Below the pieces are notes generated by a model. The model saw only the letters and a program-made list of their open reading frames with translations. It was not told the origin of the DNA and made no database searches. The translations under genes and the position numbers were made by a program. 64,000 nt of DNA from Pseudomonadales bacterium (lineage in GTDB: Bacteria; Pseudomonadota; Gammaproteobacteria; Pseudomonadales; Azotimanducaceae), in the NCBI GenBank assembly GCA_017642855.1, contig JAEPOO010000002.1:519545-583544 (forward strand), in the 5' to 3' direction. Shown here one piece after another: positions 15,884-23,289 of the stretch (the stretch's first letter is position 1; the number at the start of each line of letters is the position of its first letter).

Positions 15884-17005
15884 ATGGATGCGAGTGAAGT
15901 ACTTGGCGAACTGAAGAAAATTTCTTCGGATTTTTCGACTCAGACCAATGAGCGGCAAAAGCGGCGTGAGTTGGACCCAGAGGATTTCTTGCGGCTCAAA
16001 GATGCAGGCTTCCTGATGACCGGTGTTCCACAACAGCAGGGGGGGCTTTGGCAGGGCGCTGCAGTCAGCGCGAGACAGTATGCGGAATTCGTGCGAGTAA
16101 TCGCCCATGGCGACCCTTGTGTTGCTCTAGTGGCATCGATGCATCCCGCGGTTACCACATTTTTCCTGGGTGTCGAAGAAGTGACCGACTCGCCCGAAGC
16201 CTGGCTCGAGCAAAGGCAGTGGGTCATCGAGTCTGCCAAGACCTCCTGGTGGGGGACCGTGACCTCGGAGCCGGGTTCTGGCGGCGATATCCTGAAAACC
16301 CAAAGCGTCGCAGAACTGGTTGACGGTGGCTATGTGCTTTCTGGAGACAAACACTTTGGCAGCGGTTCAGGACACACCGACTATATGGTGACAACGGGCA
16401 GGGTCGAAGGCTCGGAACTACCGGAGCTTTTTTACCTGCAGAACAAAAACGTGCCATGGGATGGTTCCACCGGCTGTCAGTTGACTGTGCCGTGGGACGG
16501 GATGGGGATGTCGTCAACACAATCTCACGCTTTTCGTTTTGATCGTTTCCCTGTGACGAAAGCGGTTTCGACGGAGATCCTTGTGCGGGTCGCGCCTGTG
16601 TCTGCACAGATCAGCAACATGATGTTCACTGGTGTCATCCTGGGCGTTGCGGATAATGCGCTTGCGTTTGCTCGCACAAAACTGGACGGCAAAATCCCTG
16701 AGATGCGTGCCTTTGAACAGGTGGAATGGACGCGCTGTCGAAATGATCTCTGGCTGGCGGAGCAGGCGTTCCAGGGTGCCTTACGGTCGGTTGAACGAGA
16801 GGAGGCAGATGCTCACATCACGGCTACGCGATGTAAGATAGTCTGTGCGGAACTGGTAGAAGCTGGCCTGGCGAGGATGGCGAAAGTCGTCGGCGGCGCC
16901 AGCTACTCGAAAGCGATGCCTCTGGCTCAGTGGACGGAAGATGTGAAAGCCCTTGGTTTCCTTCGACCACCTCTGCCGCTGGCTTATGATCAGGTGATGA
17001 ACTGA
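15884..17005 (+). CDS. Acyl-CoA dehydrogenase-like flavoprotein
   Basis: 373 residues with the acyl-CoA dehydrogenase fold: N-terminal helices (LGELKKISSDFSTQTNERQK), a middle beta domain (WWGTVTSEPGSGGD, GGYVLSGDKHFGSGSG, WDGMGMSSTQSHAFRFD) and a C-terminal four-helix bundle. The typical RxxFG and catalytic Glu regions of classical enzymes are not clear, so it may be one of the flavin-dependent monooxygenase or desulfurisation enzymes of this superfamily (DszC/HpaH-like hydroxylases). It lies 4 bp ahead of a small unknown gene that is probably co-transcribed. Confidence 0.8.
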   Translation: MDASEVLGELKKISSDFSTQTNERQKRRELDPEDFLRLKDAGFLMTGVPQQQGGLWQGAAVSARQYAEFVRVIAHGDPCVALVASMHPAVTTFFLGVEEVTDSPEAWLEQRQWVIESAKTSWWGTVTSEPGSGGDILKTQSVAELVDGGYVLSGDKHFGSGSGHTDYMVTTGRVEGSELPELFYLQNKNVPWDGSTGCQLTVPWDGMGMSSTQSHAFRFDRFPVTKAVSTEILVRVAPVSAQISNMMFTGVILGVADNALAFARTKLDGKIPEMRAFEQVEWTRCRNDLWLAEQAFQGALRSVEREEADAHITATRCKIVCAELVEAGLARMAKVVGGASYSKAMPLAQWTEDVKALGFLRPPLPLAYDQVMN

Positions 17006-17009
17006 CGTC

Positions 17010-17459
17010 ATGAACGAACAAGCACAGATACTCAGCGCGGAAAGTGCGCTCAGCGATGATAAGCATTTTCGCTTGGTACGCTGGGTTGGCAAGTTCGGTC
17101 GTGAACGGGCTTTTAAACTGGTTGCTTCAGATACCACCGCGCTCGAGCAGGAATTTGATGAAGGCATCACCCTTTACGACCTTCGACTCGCTGATGTGAT
17201 GCTTAACTATGAAGCCGCAGACAGTCTGGCTTTGGAAATTGATGATTTGAAGCGACCGATGCGCTTGAAACTCGCTTTGCTCGTGACCGGTGATCTAGGG
17301 CGTGGACTGGCCAGGATGTTTCTGTCACTGGCAAAGCACAGCTACCATGAACTCGAAATTTTTGACGACGACAAAGTCTGTCTGAAGTGGCTCGGTGTCA
17401 GCGGTCAGCAGCTCGAATCCGCAAAAACGGCGCTCAAACAGATCGAGATTGCCGACTAG
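17010..17459 (+). CDS. Unknown protein, 149 aa
   Basis: I do not recognise a family. It is soluble, with no signal or membrane segment, and acidic-to-neutral with several predicted amphipathic helices. The sequence has HFRLVRWVGKFGRERAFKLVASDTTALEQEFD, then LNYEAADSLALEIDDLKRPMRLKLALL. The start ATG lies 4 bp after the acyl-CoA dehydrogenase-like gene's stop, which suggests one transcript and translational coupling. Codon use looks like its neighbours. Confidence 0.7.
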   Translation: MNEQAQILSAESALSDDKHFRLVRWVGKFGRERAFKLVASDTTALEQEFDEGITLYDLRLADVMLNYEAADSLALEIDDLKRPMRLKLALLVTGDLGRGLARMFLSLAKHSYHELEIFDDDKVCLKWLGVSGQQLESAKTALKQIEIAD

Positions 17460-17582
17460 CCACTGGGGCTTCGTTTCATCGGGCATTTCCTCTTAAGGCC
17501 TGTCTTCCCGCACCCACAACGCCAGTTTTTGCTCGAGCAGCAGCGATAGATTGTCACCTCAGATGATGAGCTGACCGGGCAG

Positions 17583-18452
17583 TTAACGTTGACTGCTTGC
17601 GGTCTTTGAGAACATGGGCAGTCTTGGTTTTGATGGTTCTGTCGCCATGCCTTCAACCTTTTCCTTCAGGAATCCTGTTAACCGTTTGCGGCTTTCGATG
17701 TGGGCCATGTCATCAAAGGTAATGGGGTCGCCAATTGAGAATCGAATGGTAGTGCCGATCTGGCGAGTGACCTCATGGATGAACAGCGACAGCCTTGGGG
17801 ATTCACCCAGGCTGCTGACGAAATGAAACAGGAAGCTGTTTTCACCCTGAAAGTGAATGGGTACCACGGTCGCCTTTGAATTTTTGACAATTTTTGCGGT
17901 GAAAGTGGTCCAGGGTAGATCCTCTAACGGACCCATCCCAAACTGCCATCTTGTTGCCACCCCGCCAGCGGGGAAAATGATCAGTGTGCCACCAGCCTGC
18001 AGCAATCGCTCCGCCTTTTGCTTGGTTTCCACATTTCGTTTTGTCGCCTCTCGGGTACCGTCAAAATCCACGGGCAAGAAGAACTCGTTTAGGTTTTCAT
18101 CTTTCATCAGGCGGTTGTTCAGGAGAATGCGGAAATCTCCGCGAGTCCGGGCGGCAAGTTCGCAAAGAATCAAGCCGTCAACGATGCCAAAGGGATGGTT
18201 GGCGATGAACACCAGAGGGCCTTCTTTCGGAATGTGTTGTTCAGCATGGCGGTTGTAATGCAGGTCAAGCTGACCGAGTTCGATGCCTTTTGCGAGAAAG
18301 GGTGCGATCTCGAACGGATCTTCTCTGAGGATACGGTAGATTTCGGTGAGTTTGTTTCGTCCGGTGGCAACCTCGATCAGGTTCACCAGGTTTCGCTTGA
18401 TGAAGTGATCAGAATCCTGAACGTAGGAAATGGTTGGTGCGTTGTCTTGCAT
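17583..18452 (-). CDS. PlsC-like lysophospholipid acyltransferase family protein
   Basis: 289 residues. Motif I of glycerolipid acyltransferases is NHPFGIVDG (HX4D catalytic pair, about residue 86). A later IIFPAGGVATR matches motif III, and VVPIHFQGENS matches motif IV. It probably acylates a glycerol- or ornithine-type lipid or hemolysin-like acceptor. The family form (MQDNAPTISYVQDSDHFIKRNLVNLIEVATGR...) is close to bacterial proteins of the lysophospholipid acyltransferase superfamily lacking a clear transmembrane anchor. It stands alone, convergent to the 149-aa gene. Confidence 0.85.
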   Translation of the reverse strand: MQDNAPTISYVQDSDHFIKRNLVNLIEVATGRNKLTEIYRILREDPFEIAPFLAKGIELGQLDLHYNRHAEQHIPKEGPLVFIANHPFGIVDGLILCELAARTRGDFRILLNNRLMKDENLNEFFLPVDFDGTREATKRNVETKQKAERLLQAGGTLIIFPAGGVATRWQFGMGPLEDLPWTTFTAKIVKNSKATVVPIHFQGENSFLFHFVSSLGESPRLSLFIHEVTRQIGTTIRFSIGDPITFDDMAHIESRKRLTGFLKEKVEGMATEPSKPRLPMFSKTASSQR

Positions 18453-18521
18453 TCCGGTACCTGAGGTTGTTCGGTCAGTTTACCGCATTCGATGTTTGGC
18501 AGATGAAGCGCTGGTTAAGAC

Positions 18522-19040
18522 TTATCGAATGGGATCGTTACCGTCCCACTGCTCCGCAGCCGCGGCGATCTCTGCGAATCGATTCACTGTACCGTCGTTG
18601 CGTGTCACAACTTCCAGCATGCATCCCATTAGTGGCCGAGTGTCGAAGTAGGCGAACTCAACGTGACCAACTCTTCCGGTGTTTGCGGCGGTGTAGCCGA
18701 GCGATTCCATGTATTGCAGGTCTTCGTCGAAATCCAGCGTCCACACACACATATGGTGGAACCCCATCTGACCTCTCGGCACGCTGTCCCGATAGGCACA
18801 TTGCTCAGAGATTGGCTCGATCAGTTCTATCTGCACCGGCCCTGCCTGGGCGATAGCGACTTTCATGGCGAGTTTTGAGGGCTCGCCCCGGTAAGTAATT
18901 TCCTCGAATGTGTCTTCCGTGTAATCCGTGAGAAAAAAAGGCCCGACACCCAGCTCGTTCACCCATTTCATACAAGCAGTTTCGATATCCTCAACAACCC
19001 AGGCGTTTTGAAAAATGGTTCGATCAGTTGGTTTGTTCAT
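18522..19040 (-). CDS. VOC-superfamily (glyoxalase/dioxygenase fold) protein
   Basis: 172 residues with two beta-alpha-beta-beta-beta modules: FQNAWVVEDIETACMKWVNELGVGPFF, and GFHHMCVWTLDFDEDLQYMESLG. Candidate metal ligands are His in GFHHMCVW and a Glu near the end (MLEVV). The closest functional types are methylmalonyl-CoA-epimerase-like and glyoxalase proteins found in catabolic clusters. Start ATG at 19040; a weak TGGAAC precedes it. Divergent from the second SnoaL-like gene. Confidence 0.8.
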   Translation of the reverse strand: MNKPTDRTIFQNAWVVEDIETACMKWVNELGVGPFFLTDYTEDTFEEITYRGEPSKLAMKVAIAQAGPVQIELIEPISEQCAYRDSVPRGQMGFHHMCVWTLDFDEDLQYMESLGYTAANTGRVGHVEFAYFDTRPLMGCMLEVVTRNDGTVNRFAEIAAAAEQWDGNDPIR

Positions 19041-19118
19041 AGTGTTCCAGGTCAGTGACCAGACTCAGCAGTTCGTACTATAGTGCCTGAAAGTTCGAAT
19101 ACTGGAAAAGGAGGGTGC

Positions 19119-19619
19119 ATGGCTTATTCACAGGATCAGCTGTCTGACCTCGAGTGTATACGGGATATCGCTCGTCGTTACTGTCGGGGCGTGGATCGAC
19201 TGGATCTCTCGGAGATGAAATCAGCCTATTGGCCTGATGCAACGGATGATCACGGTACTTTTGTTGGCAATGCGTGGGAGTTTGCTGAGCATTGTATGGT
19301 CGGGCACCTTCGCTGGCGTTCCACCAATCACTGCATCTTCAATCACGTTGTTGAACTGGATGACGACGGTGAACATGCACGAGGTGAGATCTACAATGTC
19401 ACCTACCTGTTGCAGAAAGATGCCGATGTTTTGGATACCTGGCATGGTCGATATCTGGATCTCTACGAAAAGCGGGACGAAGAGTGGCGAATCCTTGAAC
19501 GGGTCTGCGTGCATGAGTACACCAAATCGGAGTCGGTTTCACCGATGGAGATTGATGCCGAGAAATTTCGCCAGGGTTCTTTTGACCGTCCGGCCGAGGG
19601 CCGCCTCATTGGTCCGTGA
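19119..19619 (+). CDS. SnoaL-like (NTF2 superfamily) protein, paralogue 2
   Basis: 166 residues. It has the same pattern as the protein at 9864-10385: an N-terminal helix ending YCRGVDRLDLSEMKSAYWPDA, an inner strand around HVVELDDDGEHARGEIYNVTYL, and WHGRYLDLYEKRDEEWRIL. The ATG at 19119 is 8 nt after AAGGAGGG, a strong Shine-Dalgarno, so an upstream in-frame ATG at 19083 is rejected. Possible roles are hydration, dehydration or isomerisation of a hydrophobic substrate. The next gene starts inside this one's last codons. Confidence 0.83.
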   Translation: MAYSQDQLSDLECIRDIARRYCRGVDRLDLSEMKSAYWPDATDDHGTFVGNAWEFAEHCMVGHLRWRSTNHCIFNHVVELDDDGEHARGEIYNVTYLLQKDADVLDTWHGRYLDLYEKRDEEWRILERVCVHEYTKSESVSPMEIDAEKFRQGSFDRPAEGRLIGP

Positions 19620-20604
19620 TCATCTCCGAGTATTTGTATTTCTCTGTCTGTTCGCCGCGTGTCAAGCAACGGCAGATGTCTACAGTAATGCGATCCATGA
19701 TCTTGGGTTGACCGAGCTCCTGCCGTTGACGGACGCGGGATTGGTTGACGTCGAAGGGTTGCCGGAACCCGAACGACGATCCGCTGCTGTCCTGATCGAA
19801 GCAGGAGTGATCGAGCACAGCGATCTTACTCACGAATCTCTGGCCGCTTCCAAAGTTTCTGATTTTGTTTCGATCACGCGCTCAAACCATCCCGGGCTTA
19901 TTGGACGAATCGGTGATCCATCGGTGTTTGTGCGCCTTGCGACGCCTCTTGATCACAGTGATCTTCTTTCGAACGACGAGTTCATTGAGGCGCTTCGCGA
20001 GGCTTTGGGTGAAGGCATACTCACTGGGTATGACCTGAGGTCCAGGGCGATCTACGATAACTTCCCTGCCGGACGATATTTTGTTTATTCCCACTCTAGT
20101 CTCAATCATATTCAGCAACTGGTAACACTGGCTCACCGTGAAGGGATAGACGGTTGGCTGTACCTGGTGCCGAAGGTATCTGCCTTTCTTTTCAGGGATG
20201 ACTGGGGTGAACCCGGTGAAAGTGTTGTCGCGTTATCGGATGGACGACTGATGGTTCAGGGTCAAGAAATGGCGGTGCTGTTTTTGTTTGATGAAGCGGC
20301 AGGTTTGTCTCGATTCCACGATCTGGTGACACAGTTCGCCAAGAAAGATGAAGCCGATGAGCAGGGGCTCATCGCAAACTCGTGGTGGCAACCTTTTTAC
20401 TACTCGGATGTTCCGAGGAAGGGTTTCGAGGAGATATCCCTGGTAATCCTTTCAAAAGGCGATTACGAAGCAACCCTGACCGTCCTGTCAGAAAGAACAG
20501 ACGACGTGGTTACTGCTCTGACGAGGGATAGTTGGACGCTTCGAGTTGATCAGGTGTGGGTGAACCCCCCGTTCTTTCGTTTCCTGAACGGGGGCTTCAA
20601 GTAG
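19609..20604 (+). CDS. Exported protein of unknown function, 331 aa, TTG start
   Basis: No family recognised. The proposed start is TTG 19609, overlapping the end of the SnoaL gene by 11 bp, with GAGGG at about 19597 as Shine-Dalgarno. That start gives a leader (VRDHLRVFVFLCLFAACQATAD) that looks like a secretion signal; the Cys after LFAA could be a poor lipobox, with Phe at -3. The mature part is mixed alpha/beta, with VFVRLATPLDHSDLLSNDEF and GDYEATLTVLSERTDDVVTALTRDSWTLRVDQVWV. The last codons encode a perfect 9-bp inverted repeat (20566-20594). Confidence 0.65.
   Translation: MVRDHLRVFVFLCLFAACQATADVYSNAIHDLGLTELLPLTDAGLVDVEGLPEPERRSAAVLIEAGVIEHSDLTHESLAASKVSDFVSITRSNHPGLIGRIGDPSVFVRLATPLDHSDLLSNDEFIEALREALGEGILTGYDLRSRAIYDNFPAGRYFVYSHSSLNHIQQLVTLAHREGIDGWLYLVPKVSAFLFRDDWGEPGESVVALSDGRLMVQGQEMAVLFLFDEAAGLSRFHDLVTQFAKKDEADEQGLIANSWWQPFYYSDVPRKGFEEISLVILSKGDYEATLTVLSERTDDVVTALTRDSWTLRVDQVWVNPPFFRFLNGGFK
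20566..20594 (+). other. Perfect inverted repeat in the 3' end of the coding region
   Basis: CCCCCGTTC (20566-20574), an 11-nt loop, then GAACGGGGG (20586-20594). It lies just before the TAG at 20602. There is no T run, so it is not a classical terminator; it could protect the mRNA 3' end. Confidence 0.5.
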
Positions 20605-20732
20605 CGACAATCGTTGCGGTTACCGTTTCGATTACTTCGGTCCTGCGTCTCTTCCATAGGGCGTTGAGTGCTTCAACCCTTAGCATGAAGAGACCAAGCA
20701 TGAAGTTTAAGCCGTTTGTCTCTTGTCTAAGT

Positions 20733-21578
20733 CTACGACTTGATTTCGAAGTCCGCTGCGGAGTGTCGTTCCACGACGCGAGTTTCTTCCGGTCCCCAGG
20801 GGCGATTAACCCGACGTCCACGTTCGACAGCAGGGCGAGCTTCGATTTCTGTCGCCCATCGGACAACGTTGGTGTAGGAATCCACGTCAAGGAAAACGCG
20901 AGCATCGTAGATGTTGTGTAGAACCAGGGCGCCGTACCAGGCGTAATTCGCCATGTCAGCGATATTGTAGTCATCGCCACAAAGGTACTGCCGATGCTCA
21001 AGGTTTCTATTCAGAACATCGAGCTGACGCTTCACTTCCATGGCGTAACGATTGATCGGGTATTCCCACTTCTCAGGGGCATAGGCATAAAAGTGACCGA
21101 AACCACCACCAAGATAGGGCGCGCTTCCCATCTGCCACATCAGCCATGAAAGACACTCTGCCTTTTTGGAGAGATCTGTCGGGATGAAGTGGCCGAATTT
21201 CTCAGCCAGATAAATCAGAATCGCGCCGCTCTCGAACACTCGGGTTTCCGGATCTGTGCTGACATCCAGCAGGGCAGGGATTTTTGAGTTTGGATTTATG
21301 TCGACAAAACCACTGCCAAATTGTGCGCCGTCACCGATGTTGATGGTGTAGGCGTCGTACTCAGCGCCGCTCTCACCAAGCGCCAACAGCTCTTCCAATA
21401 GGATCGTGACCTTGACGCCATTCGGCGTCGCCAGGGAGTGAAGCTGTAGCGGATGTTCGCCTCGCGGCAATTCTTTGTCATGAGTCGGGCCAGCGATTGG
21501 GCGGTTGATGTTGGCAAAGCGACCGCCGCTTTCTGCATCCCAGGTCCAGACCTTGGGTGGTTCGTAGGTATCAGACAT
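20733..21578 (-). CDS. yghU: Glutathione S-transferase YghU-type (disulfide-bond oxidoreductase)
   Basis: 281 residues. An extended N-terminus (TYEPPKVWTWDAESGGRFANINRP) precedes the thioredoxin-like GST_N domain with SLATPNGVKVTILLEEL, where the TPNG motif binds glutathione. FESGAILIYLAEKFGHFIP is the family's glutathione-binding SNAIL-like stretch, and a helical GST_C domain follows with QYLCGDDYNIADM. This is the nu class (YfcG/YghU), whose members reduce disulfides and hydroperoxides and can bind two glutathiones. A small unknown open frame lies 12 bp upstream on the same strand. Confidence 0.92.
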   Translation of the reverse strand: MSDTYEPPKVWTWDAESGGRFANINRPIAGPTHDKELPRGEHPLQLHSLATPNGVKVTILLEELLALGESGAEYDAYTINIGDGAQFGSGFVDINPNSKIPALLDVSTDPETRVFESGAILIYLAEKFGHFIPTDLSKKAECLSWLMWQMGSAPYLGGGFGHFYAYAPEKWEYPINRYAMEVKRQLDVLNRNLEHRQYLCGDDYNIADMANYAWYGALVLHNIYDARVFLDVDSYTNVVRWATEIEARPAVERGRRVNRPWGPEETRVVERHSAADFEIKS

Positions 21579-21589
21579 GTTTTTTCCTG

Positions 21590-21778
21590 TTATCTAATGC
21601 TTTTGATGAATTGTGTTAAGGAGGAGTTCTCGAGCCTTATGATCCTGATAGGCTCTCCGTCGATCAGTCGTGCCGGATGCATCTCATCGACGTACCTCAT
21701 AAATCCCGGTGGACGTCCGCAACCGTCCTTCAGAATTCTGCGCACATGTTCTTGTGTCTGATCTTGCGTAGGGGCCAT
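21590..21778 (-). CDS. Possible small protein, 62 aa, upstream of yghU
   Basis: The frame MAPTQDQTQEHVRRILKDGC...GFMRYVDEMHPARLIDGEPI...SSLTQFIKSIR is protein-like: balanced composition, amphipathic helix at the start and a dense use of charged residues. It ends 11 bp before the yghU start, as expected for a co-transcribed leader gene. No clear Shine-Dalgarno is seen and I do not recognise a family, so it may be chance. If real it would share a promoter with yghU, just upstream of the divergent PhyH gene. Confidence 0.4.
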   Translation of the reverse strand: MAPTQDQTQEHVRRILKDGCGRPPGFMRYVDEMHPARLIDGEPIRIIRLENSSLTQFIKSIR

Positions 21779-21799
21779 GCGGTAAGGCTACAATAAAGC

Positions 21800-22597
21800 A
21801 TGCAACAACAATACAGTCTCGATCATTCCCTGTCGGAAGAAGAATTATTCAGTTATCGGCAACACGGATACGTGATTCGGCCCGATGTTTTTTCTGGAGA
21901 AGAGCTTCAGAAACTTCGTAACATCGTGGAGTCCGCCGCAGCACGGGCACATCGTGAAACCAGCACTGGGAAAACCTACTTTCTGGATGGGAAGCGTTTC
22001 GTGGATGTCGGTCATATGACGGTCCAGTACGAGCACGAAGATAACAGCGACACCATTCGTGTCATCGAACCTGTGCAACATCTTCATGAAGGCCTTCGGG
22101 CGCTGGTGTTTGATGAGCGAATTGTTCATCCCATCAAGAGCATTCTAGAAACAGATTCGGTCAGTATCTGGACGAATAAGCTGAATCTGAAGCGTGGCAA
22201 GGCAGGCTCAGGATTCGGCTGGCATCAGGATTCACCCTATTGGGTGCATGACAGCGATCACGTTGATTTGCTGCCAAACGTTTATCTGGCTTTTGACGAC
22301 GCAACCCGCGAAAACGGCTGCCTCAGGGTGATTGATAAGAGCCACCTTGAAGGTTGTCTGCCGGGAACCGGTGACGGCAGCCAGTTGGGTGGTTTTTTCA
22401 CTGACCCCAATTGTTTCAATGAAGGTGATGAGGTCTTGATGGAAGCATCAGCCGGTTCACTGGTGTTCTTTGATCCGCACAGTATTCATGGCTCTGGTCC
22501 GAACGAAACTGACCAGTCTCGAAGGGCGATTGTGATGACTTACCAGCCTGCAGGTTTTCCGATGCTGAAGACTGGTGAAGTCTGCAATGTGCCTTAA
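21800..22597 (+). CDS. Phytanoyl-CoA dioxygenase (PhyH) family protein
   Basis: 265 residues of the double-stranded beta-helix Fe(II)/2-oxoglutarate oxygenase fold. The H-x-D metal pair is in GWHQDSPYW (about residue 140), the distal His in DPHSIHGSGPN, and an Arg near SRRAIVMTYQ should bind 2-oxoglutarate. PhyH members hydroxylate acyl-CoAs, ectoine, or natural products; the substrate here is unknown. The stop TAA overlaps the stop of the convergent DUF2780 gene through the palindrome TTAA. Confidence 0.9.
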   Translation: MQQQYSLDHSLSEEELFSYRQHGYVIRPDVFSGEELQKLRNIVESAAARAHRETSTGKTYFLDGKRFVDVGHMTVQYEHEDNSDTIRVIEPVQHLHEGLRALVFDERIVHPIKSILETDSVSIWTNKLNLKRGKAGSGFGWHQDSPYWVHDSDHVDLLPNVYLAFDDATRENGCLRVIDKSHLEGCLPGTGDGSQLGGFFTDPNCFNEGDEVLMEASAGSLVFFDPHSIHGSGPNETDQSRRAIVMTYQPAGFPMLKTGEVCNVP

Positions 22598-23154
22598 AGC
22601 AGTCCGGTGATCGCGTCGGTAAACCGACCGGCGAGATCCGGAGAGCTATTTTTGAGATAGTCACCTGCCAGGCCGCTGTACTTCAGGATCATATCTGTAC
22701 CCAAACCAAGGTCATTAAACTGCGTTGCCAGGTTAGCAGCCGCTGTGCCGCCAGCGCCAACACCCGCCATCTGCAGAGCGCCACCCATGAGCTGATTTGT
22801 TGCTGGTGCTTCGCGCATCAACTGATTGACCTCAGGTACGTAGCGTTCGATCAGAGAGAAGTCTTCTGACGTCATGATTGATTTGGATGCCTGGAATACA
22901 GCGCCCAGGCCACCACGTGCCTGTTTTTCTGTCACGCCCAGGGTGCTGGTCACCAGGGGAAGGAGTGATGTCATAGTGCCTGCCTGCTGAGAAGCTGCTT
23001 CTGTTGCAGCTGCAGGGGTTGGCGCGGCTTTTGGTTCAGCCGGTTTTTCGGTTTGTTCATCAGAGCCGCCAAACCAGCCCTTCACGTCATCAAAGATGCT
23101 GGCCTGGGCTTCCAATGAAGCGAGTGTCAAGGTGAGTATCAGTAGCTGTTTCAT
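22594..23154 (-). CDS. DUF2780-family exported protein
   Basis: 186 residues. A signal peptide (MKQLLILTLTLASLEAQA) and a Pro/Ala/Glu-rich linker (EKPAEPKAAPTPAAATEAAS) precede a helical DUF2780 domain: LLPLVTSTLGVTEKQARGGLGAVFQASKSIMTSEDF... ending LKYSGLAGDYLKNSSPDLAGRFTDAI. Members are small secreted or periplasmic helical proteins of gammaproteobacteria with no known activity. The ATG is preceded by GGAATTACC, a usable Shine-Dalgarno. Confidence 0.85.
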   Translation of the reverse strand: MKQLLILTLTLASLEAQASIFDDVKGWFGGSDEQTEKPAEPKAAPTPAAATEAASQQAGTMTSLLPLVTSTLGVTEKQARGGLGAVFQASKSIMTSEDFSLIERYVPEVNQLMREAPATNQLMGGALQMAGVGAGGTAAANLATQFNDLGLGTDMILKYSGLAGDYLKNSSPDLAGRFTDAITGLL

Positions 23155-23289
23155 GGTAATTCCTTTCGGATGGATAAGTCTTTTTAACCCAATTGCACCG
23201 CCGGTGGCTACGGTCAGTTGTGAATGTTTTGTAGTAATTGCTCAGTGCGCACTCTATGATCGTCGCTTTGTTGCAGAAATTGATTTCCC

